From Apostichopus japonicus (Eukaryota; Echinodermata; Holothuroidea; Aspidochirotida; Stichopodidae): a DNA stretch of 64,000 nucleotides. Both the position numbers and the translations under genes were made by a program. Shown piece by piece: positions 1 through 11,661 of the stretch; position 1 is the stretch's first letter, and every line of letters starts with the position of its first letter. The stretch covers positions 12,279,917 to 12,343,916 of the forward strand of contig NC_092571.1 of assembly GCF_037975245.1 (NCBI RefSeq), given 5' to 3'. The notes under the pieces were generated by a model. It ran no database searches, was not told the DNA's origin, and saw only the letters and a list, made by a program, of their open reading frames with translations.

Positions 1-57
1 TAGTCAAGGGAAATAGATACTACACATGATCTTAGCCAATAAAAGGCCGAGAAGCAT
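1..57 (-). ncRNA. U2 snRNA-like 5' fragment, probably a pseudogene or truncated copy
   Basis: Read on the minus strand, the sequence carries GCTTCTCGGCCTTTT, then TGGCTAAGATCA, then GTGTAGTATCT. These are the 5' landmarks of spliceosomal U2 snRNA, including the GUAGUA branch-site pairing segment. Two extra bases (AT) interrupt the first hairpin loop, one base is missing near the 5' end, and similarity stops after GTAGTATCT. The remainder would lie left of the window but already looks diverged. The match to U2 is from memory of the conserved sequence. A degenerate copy or a U2-headed repeat is more likely than a working gene. Confidence 0.6.
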
Positions 58-420
58 ACTGCTGGATTCACTGATTTTGAGAGAAGTAAAACCTCCACTT
101 CTTCGACTTCTCAGTGTTAGCAAAACAATTACCCTCTAAAGTATGCTATAACTCTCATAGATATTACGTAATTAGCTCCTTCACATTCATTACAATTGCA
201 CAAGCTGTATTTGCCTCTCATGGGGAACTTAATCTATTCGTCTCTGATAGTTTCTACTGGCTAAAAGAATTTCTTCGTACTGTTTTGAATATCAGTGGAA
301 ATTTCCACACCTGACGATTTCAGAGTTATCGTTGAACTGCCGCCACCCGCCAGTTCACAATACATTTGCACAGGTGACATTACAGACCACCTGCGCTGTG
401 ATCCAACTTCCTGGAGTAGT
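58..420. other. Intergenic, nothing recognised
   Basis: No gene, repeat or RNA is seen. A 66-codon open frame crosses it but has no family resemblance and no codon signature. Confidence 0.5.
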
Positions 421-803
421 TTAAAGGGAGTGAAGACTCGCGCACAAAGAAACGTCTGATGCCGGTAATCTGACCTAGTTTCGAATGAGGTGTAACAGAA
501 GTGTTAGACACCACCATCGATCCCAGAAAATACACGCACAGCTTGCTACCGTAGGTAATTAGACACTAATGTACAGTCAATACCCGCAACACAGTGTAGG
601 CTACATAGCATCGATAGACATCTCAGCAGGGAGTTGTTATGGAACTCCCTGATCTAAGGTCCAGATAAAAGATAACAAGGTATCACGTTTCAGTACTGTC
701 TGCATTTTGTGGCGACAAGAAGAAAACTTCACATGCAAGCAACGGAAAGTTAATTTTTTTCGGAGGGCGGCACGCGGTTTGGGAGAGTCTTCAATGCCTT
801 TAA
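421..803. mobile_element. TTAA-flanked MITE, copy 1
   Basis: The element begins TTAAAGGGAGTGAAGACTCG and ends in the inverted complement AGTCTTCAATGCCTTTAA, so the two ends form terminal inverted repeats of about 21-23 bp with TTAA at both outer edges. A second copy at 35735-36119 matches over its whole length. Internally it has a hairpin near 630-655 (CAGGGAGTT, spacer GTTATGG, AACTCCCTG). No transposase is encoded, so it is non-autonomous. TTAA targeting suggests a piggyBac-type relation, but this is inference. Confidence 0.8.
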
Positions 804-1810
804 GGTTTTAGCCAGTCAAAATAGGTCACATTTAATCCAACCTATCCATACAGTTAGAGACAAGATAGTGAGATCGGTTTTTTTAACTATAGCAGTGTGG
901 AAAATGTTCTACTCATCAATATAGGTTCTTTTGGCCAACGGAATGTCCCTTTAAGTTATATGCATGATCTAATGCATGAATACTGCATGACTTTCACACA
1001 GAATTACACAATCTCATGCAACCCGAAATACAAAACTACAGTTCTGAAACTAAGATGAAATTCTCGGAATTTGTCTATTTATCTACCAGAAGCCGGAGGA
1101 ATTCCGTTCAAGGACGAAGAAACAGTCTTGCTTGAAGTCACACCAACTGGAACGTGCATACATGAGTGAACTTAATTCATAATTAATACACCAGAAGAGT
1201 ACTGAATGTACATTATATATAAGTGGGAGAGGTATATAGGTCGGGAGACCTCAAGTCAAAATTTACCACTGCCTAGGGATTCCAGGAAAATTAAAGGACA
1301 GAAAAATTAGATACAATGCGTAATCAACTTACTGAAACGTGATCTGATTTCAATGGACTGGAAATGTATATTCATTAGGTTGAGGTCAAAGGTTAACGGT
1401 TAAACCTTAAGTTTCCATAGAGATATACAAGTTAGCAAATATTTGACAGAATTACGTCAAAATAATAAGTGACATAGTTATTTTGACTGAAACTATAAAG
1501 GGGATGAAAATTTCGGGTTTATTTTTTTGAATCTAAACCGTTTAAAAAATATTGACATATATAGTCCAGGGAGACATATGCTAAGGGTCCTGGTGAAATT
1601 GCATTGAATCCCTCGACATGTCATGTTCAAACGAACAAGAATCTTAATTTGAAATGTTTTGTACCGAAAACGTGAACGTATTATGTGTTTTCATAGATGC
1701 ATATTGACAGTTTTGTTGTTCTTTGAAATTGATATGCAATTTTCTAATACAAAATTGGTATGTAACTCACTATGAATATAACAGTCATTGGTATATTGTG
1801 AATTTAACAT
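804..1810. other. Intergenic AT-rich, nothing recognised
   Basis: No open frame of note and no clear repeat. Confidence 0.5.
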
Positions 1811-2216
1811 CCAATAAAAAGTTGACCCTGAAATATCCCTTCAACTAAACTATACATATTTACCCCTAACGAACGCCGTTTAATTATTTCAGTGCCCAAA
1901 TTGAGAGTAAATCAATCTGCTATGAATTGGTTAATCGGCTATCTACAGTCAAGCGTATCTTCAACCAAACTAAGTGCAGGTACATTTTTTTAGTTAAAAG
2001 TTATTCATGTTTCAGTTGAAACTTATTCATGCCATACCTGAGCGAAATTCAAGTGGTTTGGACAAACGCGTTTTCTCAATGTTGCCACCAGTTAGTAAAG
2101 ATAACAAGTTTACCCTGGAATATCCCTTCAACTAAACTATACATACTTACCCATAACGAACGCCGTTTGAATAATGATTTCGGTGCCCAAATTGAATGTA
2201 AAACAATGCTTTTATG
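1811..2216. repeat. Diverged direct duplication, two units about 290 bp apart
   Basis: The units 1811-1925 and 2103-2216 share AATATCCCTTCAACTAAACT, the following TATACATA-TTACCC segment, AACGAACGCCGTTT and TGCCCAAATTGA in the same order, with small indels. No protein is implied: the 63-codon frame across the second unit is not conserved in the first. Confidence 0.75.
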
Positions 2217-3489
2217 GTAGCACGTATGTATGCTTTTAGGGTAAATATGTATGCTTTACTAACACCAGTTATAGTAAAGCATAGTTATTCCGATCATGCG
2301 ATGAGACTTTCTGGATCTGTTAGTCCAGTTGGAGTTTGACTATTTTGTTCAGTGCTGACTAGAAACTCAAAAATCTTCTCTGGCGGAATTTTTCTTGAGT
2401 CATTTATAAACTATAGATAAAACACTTAGTTTAATGTAACGTCTTCTGGCATAGATGGATGCTAAACTTCGGAATATCTCCATAAGTCGTGCGGTAAAAA
2501 ATTTCGAACTTTAACAATTTAAAAACTACAACAAAAAAACAAATACAACAAAAAATATTTCCTGTTTTGTTATTTTGATGATATCACTCAGTTAACTATT
2601 GCCCAAAGACACATATATAAATATACCAGAAAATAAAATGTAAATAAATGCATTATTTTTGTTTGAAAGAAAGGTAGCTTTGACAACACGAATCTTCGAT
2701 TAAAGAGCGTTTGTCGTGACGTCACCACTGGTTGAACATGACCGTGCTACATTAAGTCTCGGGATAAGAATCGAATGTGTTTGTTTGTTTTGCTTTGTTT
2801 TGTTTTTGTCGACAATCATACACGGTTACTTTCAAACATGCAAAGAAAAACGACAAGGAATGTTTATTTGCCTAGAAATGATGCGATATTTTTGTATATG
2901 TTTCCCATTTGGGATTAAACGCCAGTGGGATATTTTACGACCCGGTCCATATTATTTCGTCAATAGGATAGCTGGTTTATAAAATGTTATCTTAGTTTTG
3001 TGCCTGCTGTAGAAAATTGTTGACCAATCCAAGCGGCCTAAATGTATGTCAATTTTCTATCAGCGTGCAGTGATATGAGCGATCGGCGGCTTTATGAACG
3101 TAAAACCCACATTTTCTCATCCAAAATTTACTAGACGATATAGAATATGAGTGTATAACAGTAAGGGTTCGTATTCCAGCTGAAATTGGGTTATTTTTGA
3201 AAGACAAACAAACGCAATCATTGTCACTATAATGATAGTTTTGACGACCACTAAGAAAAAAAAATATTCTAACCTTTTGGGGGATATCACAAGTTTAATA
3301 TTCCTTTACACGCGAGGCTGAAGACTTGAAGCAAGTCTAAATATGACGTCATCGAACCAAAAAGGGTGCTTCCGTATTTTTAATGTTTTTCTATATTAAT
3401 TACGATGTGTATTTTTATGTAACGAAGATGGTGTTTGTCAAATGTAGAAACTAAAATAGCTCTAAATATGAACTTTAATATTGGTATTT
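2217..3489. other. Intergenic with a dispersed palindromic motif
   Basis: No gene is seen. At 3312-3357 there is GACTTGAAGCAAGTC followed by TAAATATGACGTCATCGAAC. The same block occurs inverted at 44463-44510 (GACTTACTCAAGTC with ATGATGTCATATT), and a shorter form lies at 49120-49142, so it belongs to a dispersed repeat. Confidence 0.55.
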
Positions 3490-3770
3490 ATAAGTTTTAA
3501 GTGTACAAGCTGACACATTCACCTTAAAGCTAGGATACAATACGGAAGAAAGAAAGGGAAAACGGTTTTACCTATAATTGTGGCACTATGACATCACACA
3601 TGAACAAAATGGCGGCTCCCTGCAGATATGACTTTTAATCCAGTATAACAACTTCTAAATGGTGCGAGTCTTTTTCTTAGATATTTCGGGATGCTGATCA
3701 TCACAAAGATATGCGCTGGAGATGACGGTTGGGTTTGCTTTGATTTAGTTTCCAATTTTTCCACATTTTT
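3490..3770. repeat. Dispersed repeat family A, copy 1
   Basis: The ordered blocks CACTATGACATCACA, ACAAAATGGCGGCTCCCT, a TTTTTCTTAG segment and ATTTCGGGA...CACAAA recur at 26940-27180 and 36440-36640. Ends are not defined and no coding capacity is seen. Confidence 0.55.
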
Positions 3771-3775
3771 TTGTT

Positions 3776-4024
3776 ATATGTATGTATGTATGTATGTATT
3801 TTAAATCCTCCTGCAAGCAGCTAGAACTCGCGAAGAAGCCTCATTGGCTTATCAAAGCCGCAAGCTGACCGAAGTCAGTCTCTTAGTTTCATATTTAACG
3901 TCCATAATAATGAATTGTCAATTGTCAACAACTCTGTAACTGGACGACATACAATTTTGGAGTGACTCGAACTTGGGACCTTATGTTTGGAAGGCACCGG
4001 CAATAACCACTGAGCTAACACTCC
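3776..4024 (-). mobile_element. tRNA-derived SINE with (CATA)n tail
   Basis: On the minus strand the head (about 4023 to 3956) has a tRNA-like pol III promoter: A-box region TTAGCTCAGTGG and B-box GTTCGAGTC. A near-complete acceptor stem (GGAGTG pairing with CACTCC) is present. The T-stem is poorly paired, so it is not a functional tRNA. A body of about 150 bp follows, ending in a (CATA)n microsatellite tail at 3776-3800, the usual SINE layout. No target duplication could be delimited. Confidence 0.75.
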
Positions 4025-4111
4025 TTATAGGTTCAATTTTATATATAGGTTTTTTATATATATTATATATATAATTTGAAATATAGGTTCAATTTTATAG
4101 TTCTATTAGAG

Positions 4112-4335
4112 GTAAAGGTTGCAAACTGTTCATACTGTCATTGCAAGTGCTTTGCAAGCGTAACATGACCGTACTGCAGAGCAGTATGAATACCCTGTCT
4201 CGATAAGATAAAGGTTCCAAACTGTTCATACTGTCATTGCAAGTGCTATGAAGCGTAACATGAAATACCTGAAGTATGCATTTCCCGTTTCTATAAGTTA
4301 AGGCTCCAAATTGTTAATACTGTCAGTAAAGGTGT
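4112..4335. repeat. Tandem repeat, about 2.5 units of about 95 bp
   Basis: Units begin AGGTTGCAAACTGTTCATAC, AGGTTCCAAACTGTTCATAC and AGGCTCCAAATTGTTAATAC, followed by TGTCATTGCAAGTGCT and AAGCGTAACATGA. The third unit is truncated. A poly-G run (4357-4371) lies just downstream. Confidence 0.8.
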
Positions 4336-5631
4336 TTTGATGGGTAACCTGCGCCGGGGCGGGGGGGGGGGGGTTACAGCAAGAGGCCCGTTTAAATTAG
4401 GGCCCGGTCAATATGGGAAACAAAAAAATGTATTCTCATTTTCAAAATCTACTTACGGGAAAATGAAGTTTGCAAAAGGGGTCCATGATATAACGGTCCT
4501 CGGGGCCAGATGTAGCTCCCTGGTCCTCATAAAATAATGGTGTCATACTTATTCTTGGTGTCTGTGTTATGGACACAACCAACCGATATTTTATCATTTC
4601 CATATCTCTTTTAATTTAATTATGATTTATTTCATTTATTTATTATTATTTTTATTAAAAAGGGGTGGGTGGGGTGGGAGGAGAGGGGGGGGGGGGTTAA
4701 TATATCTTAAATATCTGCTCAGCCTGTACGTGTGTCACTAACTCACGGCGTGACAATAAAATCTACACTTTCACGATGTCGACCCCTTATATGATGTGCA
4801 ATGTTCCACAAGTAGCCAAGTATATGTTTCGCAGCCTATTCAATGATAAAACTGCCAAAGATCACCAGTGAATATGAACTTTCACGAGACTATCTTTTTT
4901 TTTCTCCTTTTGTTGTGAAACATGAAAACTTAAAACTTTAACCATAGATAGACTATATAGAAGGCCATGACCTATTTCGTTAATTGTAAGTTGATGAAAT
5001 CTATGTTAAGTTCAAAAATTCATGTCGTGCATAGAGTAAATTCCCTTTTTAATATTTGCCCGCATTTCTTGATAAAGCCTTCAGGCTGGTTTAGCTCTTC
5101 AGTTAAACATCTTTACCTAGATTTATTTTCAATTGACTTTCTTCGATTTGGTCCATCAAAAAGGGTTGTGTGGGATAATATAGTCAAAATTACATTTTCT
5201 ATTTACGTCAAAAGTCCTAAGATCTAATCGGCATGATTTTCGAACTGACAATGAAAAGTTAAGAACCATATCGAAATAACTGTATGTATATTCTTAGCGA
5301 TAACCACGACAGCTAGCAAACTAGTACTGAATGCAGATAGGCTGCGGAAGAGAGTTCAATCTGGGGTGAAAGAGAGAGAGAGAGAGGGGGGGGGGGATGC
5401 AGCACAGATATGGAGAGGCAGTGAGACATCATGTTAAGACGTACCGACGAAAATTCCTGTATATTAATTGATTTTCAAAAAAATGGTACTTTTTAATCGC
5501 TAATGTTTTTTTAAATTTTCAATAAAAAGGAAGAGACACAGAAAAAACGGTACATTTTGTTTAAAACAAATAGTGCCCCTTCTAAATTTATGATAATAGG
5601 GCACTTTTGTGAGGCAGACTTGTATTGAGTC
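4336..5631. other. Intergenic with homopolymer G tracts
   Basis: Poly-G tracts lie at 4357-4371, 4684-4697 and 5387-5396, the last after a (GA)n run. No gene is recognised. The 86-codon frame at 4967-5227 shows no family features. Confidence 0.5.
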
Positions 5632-6995
5632 CGTAGTCGTACTCATATTCTAGCATTGGTAAATAGTACTCATATTGTAGCATGTTCTAGCACATATACC
5701 TGGTACGGGTACTCATATTCTATCATGGCTTCCTGGTACTGGTACTCATATTCTAGCGTGGGTACCTGTTACTCGTACTCATATTCTAGTGTGGGTACCT
5801 AGTACTGGTACTCATATTCTAGCGTGAGTACCAGGTACTGGTATTCATATTGTAACATGGGTACCTGGTACTGGTACTTATATCCTAGCATGGTACCTGG
5901 TACTGGTACTCATATTCTAGCATGGGTACCTGGTTTATATCCTAGCATGGTACCTGGTACTGGTACTCATATTCTAGCATAGATACCTGGTACTCGAACT
6001 CATATTCTAGCATGGGTACCAGATACGCGTACTTATATTCTAGCATGGTTACCTGGTATTGGTACTCATATTCTAGCGTGGGTACCAGCTACTGGTACTC
6101 ATACTCTATCATAGGTACGTAGTATTGGTACTCATATTGAAGCATGGTACCTGGTACTGGTACTCATATTCTAGCGTGGGTACCTGTTACTCGTATTCAT
6201 ATTCTAGTGTGGGTACCTAGTACTGGTACTCATATTCTAGCGTGAGTACCAGGTACTGGTACTCATATTGTAACATGGGTACCTGGTACTGGTACTTATA
6301 TCCTAGCATGGTACCTGGTACTGGTACTCATATTCTAGCATAGATACCTGGTACTCGAACTCATATTCTAGCATGGGTACCAGATACGCGTACTCATATT
6401 CTAGCATGGTTACCTGGTATTGGTACTCATATTCTAGCGTGGGTACCAGCTACTGGTACTCATACTCTATCATAGGTACCTAGTATTGGTACTCATATTG
6501 AAGCATGGTACCTGGTACTGGTACTCATATTCTAGCATGGGTACCGGTACTCGTACTCATATCCTTGCGTGGGTACCTGGTTCTCGTAATCATATCCTAG
6601 CATTGGTAAATAGTACTAATATTCTAGCGTGGATACCTGGTACTAGTACTCATATTCTATCATATGTACCTGGTACTGGTACTCATATTCTATCATATGT
6701 ACCTGGTACTCGTACTCATATTCTAGCATGTGTACCTGGTAATCGTACCCATATTCTAGCATGGGTACCTGGTACTCGTACTCATATTCTAGCATAGATA
6801 CCTGGTACTGGTACTCAAATTCTAGCATGGTTACCTGGTACTCGTACTCATTCTCTAGCATGGGTAAATAGTACCCATATTCTAGCATGGGTATCTAGTA
6901 CTGATACTCATATTGTAACATGGGCCCTGGTACTCGTACTCATATCCTAATATGGGTACCTCTTACTGGTACTCATATTCTAGCATGGGTACATA
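5632..6995. repeat. 1.4-kb minisatellite, about 33-36 bp unit, with higher-order repetition
   Basis: About 40 variants of a unit containing CTCATATTCTAGC, GTGGGTACC and TGGTACTGGTA are arranged head to tail. A block of roughly ten units is repeated: GAAGCATGGTACCTGG occurs about 360 bp apart (near 6130 and 6500), and TTCTAGCGTGGGTACCTGTT about 418 bp apart (5751 and 6169). The 103- and 81-codon frames inside it, on opposite strands, are repeat translation and not genes. Units decay toward 7140. Confidence 0.95.
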
Positions 6996-7666
6996 TACTG
7001 GTACTCACCCTCTTGGATTTGTACTCGTGCTCTTACTCAATGTAATATTACATCTAGTGTAGATAAGAGTACAACATTAAGTCCCTTTGGTACTCGCGCT
7101 TCGAGCCTTGTACTAAATACTCGCACTTGTACTCATAGCTATAGCTCATACGTGTACTCGTTTTCATGTTTTTATACTCGTTCTACAAATTCTTGTCAAA
7201 AGGATACTTTCACATCGTGCTTACATTCACAAGAAAACCGAGAATTCACGGCCAAATCTGTGTTTATTAATTCACCATTTGAAATATAATTTGACAAGTC
7301 GACCTATAAAGTGCATTGTTATGAAGCTGTTGTTAGTATCGCAAAAGAGTCAAACCCAAAAGAAAATCAATCAATCAATCAATGAAAATAATTTCTTTCC
7401 CTGCATGTTTACCACAACGATCACTCTGACGTTTGGCACAATAAATACTCTGTTTAATCTTTGCAAGCCGTCGTAAACATTCCCATAAACGCACGAGCAA
7501 TGGCCTGCTTTTGCAGACATTAATTCAATAATGAATGGTATGCTAAATCTGATTTACAGTTACAAATATATAGACTCTTTTCAACCGTTGTATTTATCAT
7601 GCCAACTTTAATGAACTCTTTACATGTATGTGTGGGTGTATGTGTGCGTGTATGGGTGTATGTATG

Positions 7667-7676
<10 letters not shown>
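6996..7676. other. Intergenic, nothing recognised
   Basis: Decayed GTACTCG-type minisatellite remnants to about 7160, then unique sequence and a (TCAA)n run near 7370. Confidence 0.5.

Positions 7677-7719
<43 letters not shown>
7677..7719. repeat. (TA)n microsatellite
   Basis: An uninterrupted TA array abuts the left end of the hAT-type MITE, which appears to have inserted into or next to it. Confidence 0.95.
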
Positions 7720-7720
<1 letters not shown>

Positions 7721-7723
<3 letters not shown>

Positions 7724-8072
7724 GGTTATAGCCACGCCGGCCGGCGGCGGCCGGTGGTAACCGCCACTCACGCCTGCCGGCCGGCATTGGAAGTGAATAA
7801 ACAGTCCACCGGCCGGCACAAAAAATAGTAAAATGCTTGTGAAATACAACAAAAGTAACAAATTTATCTTTCCCTTGCCGTAAAACATGATAATAACGTC
7901 ACCTTTTTCTGTTATTTGCCCCTGGACCCCACCAGGGGCCCTTAAGCGGGCCCCTGGACCCCCGGCCGTGAGATGCGAGAGCTTCGCTCGCTACGCTCGC
8001 TACGCTCGCTACGCTCGCTACGCTTCGCAAATTCATTTAACCAGCACTCACAATCTCCTAGCTATAACCCTG
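7721..8072. mobile_element. hAT-type non-autonomous element (MITE)
   Basis: Exact 12-bp terminal inverted repeats CAGGGTTATAGC and GCTATAACCCTG are flanked by TATATACA on the left and CATATACA on the right, a 7 of 8 match fitting the 8-bp target duplication of hAT transposons. The interior is GC-rich, unlike the surroundings: GCCGGCCGG-type blocks at 7737-7817, a GGGCCC-rich inverted block at 7920-7970, and four to five tandem TACGCTCGC units at 7988-8030. No transposase is encoded. The 122- and 66-codon frames across it are chance. Confidence 0.8.
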
Positions 8073-9257
8073 CATATACATATATACATATACATATAAA
8101 TATACATATATATGTTATGATATGGTATGTGGTTTTTTTTTAGTTTTATGGAGGAGCTTGAGAGCAATATGATCAATGGCGTTCATAGAGTATACGAAAA
8201 TAAGAATAATAATCATAATCATAGTTAACACAGGTACGTGGCAAACCGGGGTTTGTTCAAAGTAGAACGGACTGCCATTGCCCTAGTTCTTATTAGCCTA
8301 CGGCGACATTTTGCTTTCAATTTAAGAGACAAATTGATGTTTTGGTTGCATGTATTTGTCGACAGAATTGCAAAATGTATTTATCTCATTTTTGTTAAAT
8401 CAATCACAATCGGTTTTTGGGTTCTAAGACAAAAACAAAACGACAAAAATTTGTTATCCATGAAATTAAAGAATGACTTCAGGGCCAGCAGCTGATACGT
8501 GACGTCTGAATGTTCGAGCTATGCTATATGCACATCGTTCCATCCCAATCGGTATAGGTGACACGTCCTGTAAAATTGGAATGACGTCATGTGCATGGTT
8601 GGAGTGAAAACAATTGTGTGGGTTTGGAGCAAAGAACACGTGTGTACATATGAAAGTATTACAACACTCAACCTTACCAACGTGGTACATTGCCAGAAAA
8701 GCCAGCCAAGATAAAAGAGTCTGGACACAAAAATCAAGCAGCTTGATCCACTATCAACTGACAGTCCCCCCTTACCCCCTTACCCCCCCCCCCCTTCCCC
8801 CTACATCGAGACTGTAACCGTGTGATCATGACGAGATTACGACCAAGGAAGCATCACGTGTTGACAACACATGATCATATATATTAAACTTACATCTTAG
8901 AAGATATCAAGTCTCGTGCGCAAGGCAATTAATTTCTTTGGCTTTTTTTATTACTCTAAAAAAGTTAGATTTTGTCGCTCGTAATCGTGAGTGCATAAAA
9001 TACATCAGCAACTAATGATATCCTTTTACGACAACACTTTGACAATTTCTAAAGTAGCTGGCTTGTAGGTTATTTGAAAGAGGTAGAGAAAACTGATCTG
9101 TTTTTTCTCCATTTTTTCCTTTCTTATTTTTGGGTTTTATTCCTCGCACAAATTCAATTTTGAAAGACTTTTATGACATATCAAGGCTAGAATTAGTCCT
9201 CGTGTCGTCCCTTCAAACGTATAAACAAACCATTTTATTTCCATTATCACGATTATA
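8073..9257. other. Intergenic, nothing recognised
   Basis: A GATCAATGGCGTTCATAGAG block (8170-8189) followed by an AATAATAATCATAATC tail resembles a decayed LINE 3' end. A C-run lies at 8777-8791. No gene is recognised. Confidence 0.45.
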
Positions 9258-9886
9258 TACATGTTTTACCAATGGAACGATACAGGTATTACTAAACTCT
9301 TGAAAACAAAAGAACAGCTTATATAGTAACTATTTTGAGACTTGAAAACAATACTATAATGCCTACAATGTTGTTGTTGTTGGTTTTTAAATGTTTTACC
9401 AATCAAACGGTACAGATATCACTTAACTCTTGAAAACGAAAAAAACCCCCAGCTATATAGTAACTATTTTGAGACTTGAAAACACAGTTATAATGCCCAA
9501 AAGATCGTTGTTGCTTTTTCAATGTTGTTTTACCAAACTGAAGATACATATATCACTAAAACTCTTGAAAACAACAGAACAACTTATATAGTAACTATTT
9601 TGAGACTTGAAATCAAGTTTAATGCCCAAAAGGTCGTTGTTGCTTTATCAACGTTGGTTTACCAAACTGAAGATACATATATCACTAAAACTCTTGAAAA
9701 CAAAAGAACAGCTTATGTAGTAACTATATTGAGACTTGAAAAAACAGTTATAATGCCCAAATATGTTGTTGTTTTTGTTTTACCAGTCAAACGATACAGA
9801 TATCACTAAAATCTTGAAAACAAAAGAACAGCTTATGTAATAACTATTTTGAGACTTGAAAACACAGTTATAATGCCCCCAAAAAG
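9258..9886. repeat. Tandem satellite, five units of about 120-137 bp
   Basis: Each unit runs GTTTTACCAA..AACG, then TACA(T/G)AT(A/C)TCACTAAA, CTCTTGAAAACAA, AGAACAGCTTAT(A/G)TAGTAAC, TATTTTGAGACTTGAAAAC and TAATGCCCA with GTTGTTGTT. Starts are near 9262, 9391, 9528, 9657 and 9777. The 95-codon frame at 9522-9809 spans two units and is repeat-derived. Confidence 0.9.
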
Positions 9887-10681
9887 TTTTTTAATTTTTT
9901 TTTTTAATCTTTTTTTCTTTAATCTTTCCATTTGTGCAAAGATAAAAAAATATAAACTTATAAAAAATAGTAATACGAAATGATAAAACAACAGAACTCA
10001 GTTTTACTAAATGTAGCATAGTATGTTTATATAGTGTTTCAAGACACGAGCGTGTCAGATTTAATAATTTATTTTTAGTAATTTCTTAATCAATCCAAAC
10101 AGACAGTCAAATTTAATTTCCCCGCAAATATTACGACGTCATTTTTTAACGTGTTTATATTTAAGTTTTTATTTTAGCCCACGAGATTAAATATATATGT
10201 TATTTTCGAATACAGAAACCGTCTTAATTAATTTTGTTTTAGTTGATTTGTTTTTGATAGGACGAGACCTTTCTTCGAAATGTTGTCAAAATTGACCTCT
10301 ACCGTGGAACAGAAAAAAAAAACAATCATATGTTAACGTTGGAATTAAGACATTATCTGTCAAAAAAGATCCAATTTAGTATGAATTCATTTTACTAGCT
10401 ACCCCTTTACATATCACTAAAACGTCAGTCAAACCGCAGTACAGCCTGCAAGTCAAATGTTAAAAATACCTTTTGCTGGGTGCGTATGTACAGCCCTAAA
10501 GCTATTTACGATATTAGGAAAGGAATTCGATCGAAATGTGTTACTTTGTTTTATAATATAAGGAAAAAAAAGGGAAAATGGATTTTTGTCAAGGACATTT
10601 GGTTGTAATCAAACTCTTGGAAATATTTTCTACTTAATAAAACCGAGCTGTCATATTAGCCTCTGGAATCAGTGAGTTAAA

Positions 10682-10717
<36 letters not shown>

Positions 10718-11020
10718 GGCGCTGACATGATCATTTGTAGTCAGCCTACTAAATATTTGTTTATATAAAAAACTGTTATCAAATAAAAAATTGAGGGCAA
10801 AAAATTGCTCGCAGTAACCAACCACGCGTATTATTACGATAATTTTCTCGTATATATTATTATCGGATATTTCGAATCAATAACATTCGAATAACATAGT
10901 TGGAAGAAAAGATTACTACTGAAGCGGGCATTAGCACTTTGTAGCAAATCTACGTGTCTACATAAGCTTAAAACAAGAGAGAGATGCACGTTCGAAATAA
11001 GCAATATGCGTGAATGCAAT
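9887..11020. other. Intergenic AT-rich
   Basis: A poly-A tract lies at 10685-10713. No gene is recognised. Confidence 0.5.

Positions 11021-11661
<641 letters not shown>

Noticed and set aside
3956-4023. Functional tRNA gene on the minus strand
   Set aside because: Poor T-stem, an 8-base anticodon loop, and a SINE body and tail follow.
6486-6888. 103- and 81-codon frames rich in Gly/Thr/His or Glu/Tyr/Gln
   Set aside because: Both come from the same minisatellite on opposite strands.
5632-6995. CRISPR array
   Set aside because: Units are contiguous variants without unique spacers, in a eukaryotic genome.
7520-7888. 122-codon minus-strand frame
   Set aside because: It crosses a TA array and the GC-rich hAT-type MITE; no coherent protein.
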